Both the position numbers and the translations under genes were made by a program. The notes under the pieces are model-generated. The model saw only the letters and a program-made list of their open reading frames with translations. It did no database searches and was not told where the DNA came from. 31,496 nucleotides of DNA. It comes from Paraglomus occultum. Its lineage: Eukaryota; Glomeromycota; Glomeromycetes; Paraglomerales; Paraglomeraceae. Every line of letters begins with the position of its first letter. Position 1 is the first letter of the stretch. The stretch covers positions 1 through 31,496 of the forward strand of contig CAJVPJ010000263.1 in NCBI GenBank assembly GCA_910592205.1, in the 5' to 3' direction. Shown one piece after another: positions 24,272-31,496 of the stretch.

Positions 24272-24815
24272 TTAAAAATATCTTCTTCAATGAATACGTT
24301 TAAATGTTTCTAGCGTTTTTAGCCCTGTACGTATAAAAATTCAATTTCTTGTTTCCGTTTCGGTCAATAATTCGCGATACGTTGGCGGGAACTTATATAA
24401 TTAATTTAATCATGAACGTTGTCATCGCCATGATGACGAACAGTCATGTTGAAGCTATGCCGCTAAATATAAGTTCGAAGACTTTTGTAACAATAACAAG
24501 ATTTCAGTTCATTATAAACAATCTATTTCAAGCATGTAGAATCTATATCGACGTCAGTCTATTTCGGGAGAGTGATTAGATCTTACATTATATAATTTCT
24601 TTATTTGAAAATTTAGTACCATTACACGTGACCTGCGACGCTTATCGTTATTGTTTATAAGTGAATTTGCATGAATATAATTAATTAAGAAGACCAAACG
24701 GATTGACAATTGATAACGCATAATTTTTTGTTTATTTGCGAAATGATTTGGGGTTTCCGACCACCGTTTTTATACGTGCTGTGAAAGTGAGGAAGATTGA
24801 AGTTTGATATAATGT
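24272..24815. other. no supported gene
   Basis: 540 bases between the small unrecognised gene and the end of the Crinkler-type pseudogene. A 76-codon plus-strand ORF (24349-24579) is hydrophobic with no recognisable motif, and I do not call it a gene. Confidence 0.4.
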
Positions 24816-26540
24816 TCAATTTTGTTGAGTCTTTGCTAATACGCTCATACTCATACTATCGTACAAGTTTCCGGATCCACAAAGTGGAATATACGTCCAT
24901 TGCTTGCCATCAACAGTCATGTTAACATGGCTGAAATCATTCGCACATTGAACATAAATGAAGTTTTGCTTAGGACTCCGTGGGAGTCCTTTGGTCTGCC
25001 TAATATCGATGATAGCATATTCTTTCGCCCATTTCAGTAAACCTTTCTTGGTGACTCCGTAAATCCTCCCCGTCCCGCAAAAGTTCTATTGCCCAATCTC
25101 GTCCATCATTAACATAAAAATCGACATAACCACCTGTACCAAATACTGCTCCAACATCTGGCGAAATATAGACATCTATAGGAAGAATCTGTGTGGCAGA
25201 TCTATAAAATTCCATCTGCCAGATCCTTTCTAATAGTCTTCCATCACAGCCAATGCTTAGTGTCATACGGAATGTCTCTGGTCTCATTGCTGTAAAGACA
25301 AATTTAATAAAATCTTGAAACGACTTTGGTGGTATATGCGCACACTGCGTAGCACCTAAACGACCTTGAAGGTAAATAGCCCGTAACAACGGTGCTGAAA
25401 AATCCAAAATATTGCCTTGCATGTTATGGCTCTGAGATGGAATAAGGATACTTGTATTGATAAGGCGACCATTGTTTGGAACGCCTTCTGGATGTACGAT
25501 AATGCGTCTCGGTCTGAAGAGAACAGTATCTACAAGATGGATTTCATCCGAATCCATATAACTGAGTCGTGGAGCTGCCCGAGTACTCTTTATGAAAAGT
25601 GATAAGAAACTATAGAGTATTAGCCAGTGTATATAAAAGTTTCATAATTAAAGACAATCCCTTTACTCTAATATATTCTCTGAACCCATAGCTTGAAAGA
25701 TATATGTAAATCTTTTCAAAAGTCAGCGCTTCTTTTCCCTCCTTCAGTTGTGGAAGAAATCTTTTGTATATCGTGTTCATTGTATATGCGACAAGCCCAG
25801 GATGCAACAATGTCACTTCAGAGACATAGCAGCCAAGCACATCAACATCTTTCAGGGACAACTTGCAAAATCGTCGAAAATAGTCATAGAACTCCTCCGT
25901 AAAGCGCACGTTCTCCAAGCTCCAGATATGGGACTGGTGAAGCCGATATGGAAAACCATCCATAATATTTCCTGTTTCTGCGTTTCCATCGTATACACCT
26001 CTATAGCCATATACTGCAAACGCAACTATCTGCAGTCTTCGGGACTGTTGCATGCTTTTGAACGTATTCCAAAATATATCCCCATCATGCAAAGCTTTGG
26101 CTTCACCTTCTGGTCGATATAGCATTTGAACTTCGTCAACGATTAACACAGTTGAGATGGAATTGCACTCTTCTATAAATTCATCCCAACTGAGGCCTCC
26201 GAAAAGCCACCCGAACCTTCCAGCAAAGTCCCATAGTTCTCCTTCCCTTTTCATCCACAGCAATGACAGCTGAAAGACCCGACGCTTTTGACCCTGAAAT
26301 TCTGGTAATTCGAGCAAGTGGTGTTCGAAAAGTCGAGCAAGTGGTGTTCGAAAAGCCGAGCAAGTGAAGTCTTACCTGCCATTGGCGGAGCACGGACAAA
26401 TATGACTCCCTTGTCAGACAAAGCCTGTTGTAACTTTTGAACAGTAGGTTTTCTCTTACAGACGACCTCATCATTCAAATCAATGCCTTCATAGCCTAGA
26501 CCGCGCTCAGATCCGTCCATGAGGGTACCACCCAAACCAC
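24816..26540 (-). pseudogene. Crinkler-RHS type NTPase + PD-(D/E)XK nuclease, broken
   Basis: Crinkler-RHS proteins couple a STAND-like P-loop NTPase to a restriction-like nuclease; in AM fungi and oomycetes they are effector candidates or selfish elements (family knowledge). Seen in order: Walker A APPMAGKT (26391-26368), FQLSLLWM, Walker B TVLIVDEVQ (about 26150-26125), FAVYGYRG, VRFTEEF, HPGLVAYTM; then the nuclease part LLERIWQMEFYR, SPDVGAVFG, YVDFYVNDG, AIELLRDG. The frame breaks three times. A 23-bp tandem duplication lies just after Walker A. There is a break at about 25560-25640 between the NTPase and nuclease parts. A shift at about 25040 follows, after which the family tail (AIIDIRQTKG, NFIYVQC) continues in another frame to a stop at 24818-24816. 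An acceptor TTTTTCACAG at 26541 marks an upstream intron. It is broken as read, though sequencing error should be excluded. Confidence 0.8.
26311..26356. repeat. 23-bp tandem duplication inside the NTPase gene
   Basis: Two consecutive 23-base copies, 26311-26333 and 26334-26356, differ only at the last base, and 10 more bases of a third copy follow. Because 23 is not a multiple of 3, it shifts the minus-strand reading frame of the Crinkler-type gene immediately after Walker A. With one copy the two flanking frames would be continuous, which strongly suggests a recent inactivating event. Confidence 0.9.
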
Positions 26541-26939
26541 CTGTGAAAAAGACCAGTAAGACCTTGAATGACCTAATATTTGCATAGTTGACATACCCAG
26601 TCTTGGCATATAACCATATTTTTGTCGAATGCTACGTCCTCGCATTGTAACATAACCATAGAAGAAAGAGAAACGAGGAAAAAAAAGTACGTTACTAAAC
26701 GTCAGCATTATTATGGAATAGGCACATCATTCAATGTCGTGTTCTCTATCCTGACAACAGCGTTTGAACTATTCTCTCCCCTCCTCTACTTAACCCAAAC
26801 GTATAGTAACCTGCTTGTTTGACTTTCAAACGAGTTTACGTATAACAGAACCTTTGCTACGACTCTGCTCTATGTCCCAACCCCAACGCATGTCGTAATG
26901 CATTCGAACTATTCTCTATACAATAGTAACCTAGCTCCG

Positions 26940-27371
26940 CTATGAGTCGGCTCCGCCTTTACTAAGTTCTATTCTACATTCCTCCAACGCACGTCGTAAT
27001 GCATTCTCTCTCCATATTACTGCTACAAACCCCGTAATGTCTCTACGACACACAGTTCTGCCCCAACCAATAACGCCCAACTGCCTCTCTTGCAATATAG
27101 CACAAAACCAGTAACAGTATTCAAACCTCCTCCCCGTTGCTTCTATATCCTCCCAATAAACGTGCGTTGCTTTCTTACCTTGCTTTGTCTCGAGGTATTC
27201 CTCGTAGCAATCTGTACTTTGTCCGGGGTGGTCGCTATGGTATTTACGAAAAAAGTCTTTATATTCTTCGTAGGCAGCGCTGGCCTCCTCTTCAGTTGCT
27301 TGTGGGTAGTCTCGACCGTATTTAAGATAAAATGTTAGCAGGCTCAGTGGGTCTACGTTCATAGCGTCCAT
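26940..27371 (-). CDS. hypothetical protein; possible 5' exon of the Crinkler-type gene
   Basis: A 143-codon ORF, acidic and aromatic-rich, with LLTFYLKYGRDYPQ near the start, EEYKDFFRKYHSDHPGQ in the middle and WEDIEATGRRFEYCYWFC later. I do not recognise a domain; the LFLAK-type Crinkler N-terminus is not evident. A donor A|GTAAAG at 26962 (exon 27371-26963, phase 1) would join in phase to the exon starting at 26540, which carries the NTPase. The implied intron is 422 bases, long but possible. If the join is wrong, this is a separate small gene. Its codons look coding: the ORF is open over 430 bases and richer in GC than its surroundings. Confidence 0.5.
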   Translation of the reverse strand: MDAMNVDPLSLLTFYLKYGRDYPQATEEEASAAYEEYKDFFRKYHSDHPGQSTDCYEEYLETKQGKKATHVYWEDIEATGRRFEYCYWFCAILQERQLGVIGWGRTVCRRDITGFVAVIWRENALRRALEECRIELSKGGADS

Positions 27372-27662
27372 GTCTAGATATTTTTAAGATGCCCTGTTTA
27401 TGGTAAGTGGCATGTTGTCAAGTTATGAGAATGATAACAAAAGAGTCGCGTTGTTCATATTCTGACGTGAATCTGTGTTGCACAATCAGATTTGAGTTCG
27501 CAGGCGCAGTGACTATGAAACAATGTTCGCTATTGCCAGTATATTTTTGGCTTTCCCCTCATCAATAAAAACTTCGATTACGCTTTACAATGTTAATTTT
27601 GCTGACATGTGATCATTAAAGTTACGCTTAGTATCTGATATTAAATAACTGCGAGCTTACAT

Positions 27663-27711
27663 GGGAGGCAAACTAGTACTTGAGAAGCGGAGCTTCGAGG
27701 CTTTGCCTCCC
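27663..27711. repeat. inverted repeat (hairpin) with nested palindromes
   Basis: GGGAGGCAAA (27663-27672) pairs exactly with TTTGCCTCCC (27702-27711). Between the arms is a second small hairpin, GAAGC-GGA-GCTTC (27683-27695). Just outside, ctagtact (27673) and agtactag (27715) are also mutual reverse complements. It could be the end of a small mobile element or a structured transcript. No ORF is associated. Confidence 0.75.
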
Positions 27712-28205
27712 AGAGTACTAGAAGTAGTCAGACCCAAGCCTCGTACAGCGAAGACGATAACTACTCTTATTCTTTGGGCTCGCAAATATTAACTAATATC
27801 TTTATTATTGTTATTGTTATTTTTAAAATTGCTACTAGTGCTACTCAAAAATAGGTTTTGCTACTGCTACGAGAATTATTTCTTTCAATTTTCTTTCACT
27901 TCGATCTTGCTAATGTTTAATCCGAAGTAAATTGAGAAGCGAAGATTTAGCTATTACAGTGGGGCCGCTTTTTGCCAAATTATATGACAATTTGTATATT
28001 TCCTCTGGTTCGTGCATGATCCCGTGCTTTGGGGTTATTCAATTGTTTGACTAAGACTAAGCTTAGCTACGCTCATCTGAGGGGTTAGGTTGTATTGATT
28101 TATGAAATTTGTAGCGATTTTCGACATTGTGTTAATGGGATGGTTATGCGGACTATAACTATGACGAATATCTTTAATAATTATTGATGAGCGGTTTTTT
28201 TACAG

Positions 28206-28932
28206 CAAATGTTGCAAGAAAAATTAGAACAATGGAAGGCCAATATTGTCTTTGAATTTTGGGATAACACGGAAAATAGAACGCGAGATTATGATTTCCC
28301 AAATATAGAAAGCCCGCCTTGGTATTCCTATACAACTCCATGCAAAAAGGAGTTAGATAAAATTTATTCAATATCCATTGAATATGTATAATTGTAGCAT
28401 TGTTGGTGTTGTTTTATGAACGATTATCAAATTATAATTATGAGAAATTTTTTTTAGTTCAAAAGTATTATTGGATGTGCAACTACTGACCCATAGCGTA
28501 ATTTCTATCAACACCAACATTTTTTTTTGTCCAAAAGGGTTAAATCCAGCTAAAACGTCAAAAAATGCGTGGGTTACTGTCCCGCTCACATTAAGAATTT
28601 TATATTGTATTATTATACTATCTCTACTAATTTTTTGGTACCCCTTTCATGATATAGAACGGGAAACAGATTAAGATACACTACCCGTAGCAGCAATTAC
28701 AACAAAATTTGAATTCAGTTTTAGTCAGCCCAAACTAGAGTTTTCATATGGACAGATTTTCCGTGCGTCAGACTGTGAACGAATTTTCGATATCTTCAAA
28801 GAGTGGAATAAGTAAAAAATGTTTATCCGTTCGGACGAAATCGGCAATATTTGTTCTAGATTGAGAAACGCAGTGGTTCCGCCAAGCTGGGTTGGAACGT
28901 TTGCTGATGCAAACTCGTATTTGCTTGATCAA
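28206..28932 (+). pseudogene. decayed or fragmentary coding sequence, unrecognised
   Basis: An acceptor-like TTTTTTTACAG (28205) precedes an open stretch, 28206-28391, reading LEQWKANIVFEFWDNTENR and onwards. Further on, one frame is open from 28471 to a stop at 28672-28674, then reads on without a break (KFEFSFSQPKLEFSYG, CERIFDIFKEWNK) to a second stop near 28815. A different frame then reads MFIRSDEIGNICSRL to 28934. This looks like a protein-coding unit broken by stops, perhaps from a mobile element. I cannot name the family, and no upstream first exon was found. Confidence 0.3.
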
Positions 28933-29819
28933 TAACTATTTTTTTTTCAGCTGTTTCTACCAGCTAACTCCGCAGGCCGGCTCTTGCAATGACAGTGCAA
29001 TCACAAACTCGAATGACGGCACAAATGCAAACTCATCATCACTGAATAGCAGCTGAATTCTTTAACTAACACCCTCAGCTGATTTCCTCGGTGGTATACT
29101 GGCAAATGACGATGTAAACGCAATCATGTCATCACTCAAATTATAATGCAAATGCAAACTCATCGTTGCGTATTTAATTATATAGTTAAATTGTCGCAAT
29201 CTCGAGTTAGAAGGCCATGCGCAATACTTTTCAGCTGTAAACCAATAAAACGTTACTGTTACAACCCATATATTAAATTCGACATGTTGGGCGTGTAAGA
29301 AATCATTGCAATACATAACAAATATTTAATAATGCCATGTAAGAATTAAGTTTGTAATTGGAATGTAATCGGCATTCAATAACAGAATCGGATTTTGGGA
29401 AAAAGTTTCGCTTAATCAAATATAACATACATAAGTACTCCTGCGCAGAGCTTGGGGCGCTACAATTGTATTAGACATATCAGACTTTACGTTAAATGTA
29501 ATACGTGACTCGATAAACTCTGTGAAGAAATTCCCATTTTGAGTGATAACTGATTTATATTATACTGTATATTAATGTGGTCAGCGTTTACGTAATCCCG
29601 TAAAATGCAGTGACACAAGAAAGCTGTATTTTAATACAACAAGGCCAGCTTGTATTTTTGAATTAGCCGACACTTTTTGTCAATTACTACCATACACTTG
29701 ACGCAGCAATCGTTTATGCATTCAGTGTAACGTACGCATGCCTAAGTAATGGCGAAGAGGGCCTTGGCACAGCAAAGAGTCACTCTTTACCATACGTTTT
29801 CATTCATAACAGTTTTATC

Positions 29820-31438
29820 ATGGCTGCCGCTATTTCAGACAAAAATGCCTTTCAAAGGGCTCTCAGGTCGGCCAGACACATTGTTGTGCTTGCTGGAGCT
29901 GGTTTAAGTGCTGGTACGCAAGTATCTTCATGACCTGTGGTTAACTTGGTATCGATACGTTGCCGACATGCTCAGCAAGCTCTTCCTGACTCTCATCAAC
30001 TTTATCCGCTTCCCTCTCCTTTTTTATATCTTACATTCTTCGTTATGGCCCATTTCTCCAATGCGTCACCCAAACTTTACGTATCATCACCACCATACTA
30101 TTCGCGTAGAGTCGGGGGTGCCGGTACGAAATAGACCAATCATGTTTTTGTGATTTTTCCTTTGTGAATTATTTAACAACACATGTAACATTATAATTAG
30201 ACATTTCGAGGTGAGGGCGGACTTTGGCGCACACACGATGCCATGAGTTTGGCCACGCCCCGGGTGAGTTGCAGGGAAACGTATACCAATCTATAGAGTA
30301 TTTCTGACAAGCAGGCGTATTAGTCAGCAATAGCAATTGGCCAAGTTTCTCGTTAATTTCGTATGTCGAATTAATTATTGCCAATAATTTGAAAATTGAC
30401 CATCGTGACGTTTCTGTTATATACGTCCACAGGCATTTAGAGCTAATCCAAGTCGCGTCTGGCAGTTTTATCACTACCGGTAACAATGCACACCATTTTT
30501 GCGTTCGACTATTTTTCTTATTTTTCTTACACCCTGTTCCGTGACTGCCAGCCGCGAGTTGGTCTTGACAAGAGAACCGAATCGTGCACATAAAGCACTA
30601 GTGGCATTCGAACAGAAAATTCTCTCACAAGCCAATTCGCAGTCTTCTGATACTCCGGCTCAAACCTTTGCCCTCATTACCCAAAACATCGATGGCCTTT
30701 CGGCTGGCGTTCAAAACCTCATTGAAATGCACGGTATGCTGTTCAAAAATCGATGCACGATCTGTGGAGACGTTCGCGAAAATCGCGACTCTCCCATCGT
30801 GCCAGCGTTGGCAGGTACAGAGAATGAGGAAGCGGAGAGAGAGATCGCGTTAGAAGACCTGCCCAAGTGTGGAGAGTGTGGTGGATTGCTTAGACCGCAT
30901 GTCGTCTGGTTTGAAGAAAGCCTGGAAACGAGCGTGTTGGCTAGAATCCAACAGGAACTGCTTAGGTGTGATCTGCTTATGATTGTCGGAACGGTAAGAA
31001 ATAGGCAAGAATGAAGCAAGGAGGAAATTGAAATGAATCGGAATTCAATTGTTCTGATGGGAGGGTTGTATTCATGTTTGTTGTTTTGTTGCTGTGTTTC
31101 CTTTTCACAGTCAGGGCTCGTGTACCCAGCAGCGGGATTTCGCCATGCTGTGAAGATGCGAAATCCTCAAACTGTAGTCGCCAACTTCAACATAGTGCCG
31201 ATGGAGAGGGTCGATGAGTCTTTGGAGACTGGAATAGACTTTGAATTGTAAGCAATATGCGACTATAATGTTTATTAAAGCAAAAATTTGAATTTCTACG
31301 ATCGTTTCGAGTTCTAACGAAATACACCTTTCTCCTTCCTTTTCTCTACAATTTATTCTAATAAAATACAGTATAGGCCCGTGTGGACAAACCCTACCCG
31401 AAGCCCTCGATGTCGAAGAAGAAGTCAACAGAATGTAG
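29820..31438 (+). CDS. SIRT5-class sirtuin (NAD-dependent lysine deacylase)
   Basis: Removes acyl groups, probably succinyl or malonyl, from lysine using NAD+. Seven exons: 29820-29913, 30110-30123, 30201-30263, 30433-30479, 30552-30993, 31111-31247 and 31372-31438. Phases match throughout, giving 287 residues. Seen: GAGLSAESGVPTFRG NAD loop (about 26-40), the Y-x-x-R pair in YHYRR (70-74) that selects acidic acyl groups in class III sirtuins, TQNIDGL (116-122), catalytic H133 in MHG, four zinc cysteines (141, 144, 179, 182), LLRPHVVWFEE (185-195), and the C-terminal GPCGQTLPEAL. Human SIRT5 has the same motifs and close length. Exon 2 is only 14 bases. There is no clear mitochondrial presequence: the N-terminus starts MAAAISDKNAF, about 30 residues shorter than the human protein. 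The gene is intact. The acyl preference is inferred from the Y/R pair. Confidence 0.94.
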
Positions 31439-31496
31439 AGCTTTTGTATGACAAATCGAACTCTATGATCTTATCCCGAATTATATATCTTACATA

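Larger units (their letters stand above)
27372..29819. other. mostly non-coding stretch with decayed ORFs
   Basis: 2.4 kb between the accessory island and the sirtuin. It holds a hairpin (27663-27711), a possible exon (28209-28391) and decayed plus-strand open stretches (28471-28932). From about 28930 to 29820 I see only AT-rich sequence, with a short imperfect repeat of gcaaatgcaaactcatc-like words (about 29024 and 29147). Confidence 0.4.

Noticed and set aside
26368-26391. GTAAGA inside the Walker A codons as a splice donor that would remove the 23-bp duplication
   Set aside because: It would destroy the conserved GKT. The similarity to a donor follows from the Gly-Lys codons (GGT AAG).

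Overview
This is a stretch of fungal nuclear DNA. It is AT-rich, its genes carry many short GT-AG introns, and there are no operons or Shine-Dalgarno-type signals. Two things point to Glomeromycotina (arbuscular mycorrhizal fungi). One is a kinase-like gene with the zinc-ribbon/WTTGN/LRWIP head typical of the expanded Glomeromycotina kinases. The other is a Crinkler-RHS type NTPase-nuclease gene of the kind abundant in those genomes. This is inference from family resemblance; I do not assign a genus.

Layout. 1-1089 (-): an incomplete gene of tandem kinase N-lobe-like units running off the left edge. 1785-2580 (+): Cwf18/CCDC12 splicing factor, divergent from it. 2581-7167: a long AT-rich stretch with, at most, an eroded coding fragment near 3.1-3.8 kb. 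7168-8687 (-): secreted EXORDIUM/PHI-1-like protein in seven exons. 8688-12980: gene-poor, with one strong hairpin. 12981-14941 (-): complete Ste7-type MAP kinase kinase in eight exons. 16068-16740 (+): small double zinc-ribbon protein. 18478-19586 (+): unrecognised disordered Ser/Pro-rich protein. 19587-22635: gene-poor, with a homopurine tract. 22636-27371: an accessory island made of a small inverted-repeat element, remnants of a PD-(D/E)XK nuclease and of a packaging-type P-loop ATPase, a small unrecognised gene, and a broken Crinkler-type gene. 27372-29819: mostly non-coding, with a hairpin and decayed ORFs. 29820-31438 (+): complete SIRT5-class sirtuin in seven exons.

The housekeeping genes (splicing, MAPK signalling, sirtuin, zinc ribbon) are intact, and their exon models were checked for phase across every junction. 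They are separate transcription units with no evident common pathway. The breaks are confined to the accessory island, where one inactivating event can be read directly: a 23-bp tandem duplication just after the Crinkler Walker A motif. The best candidate for something undescribed is the left-edge gene. It appears to chain kinase N-lobes without C-lobes, and the second unit has lost both residues of the catalytic Lys-Glu pair.
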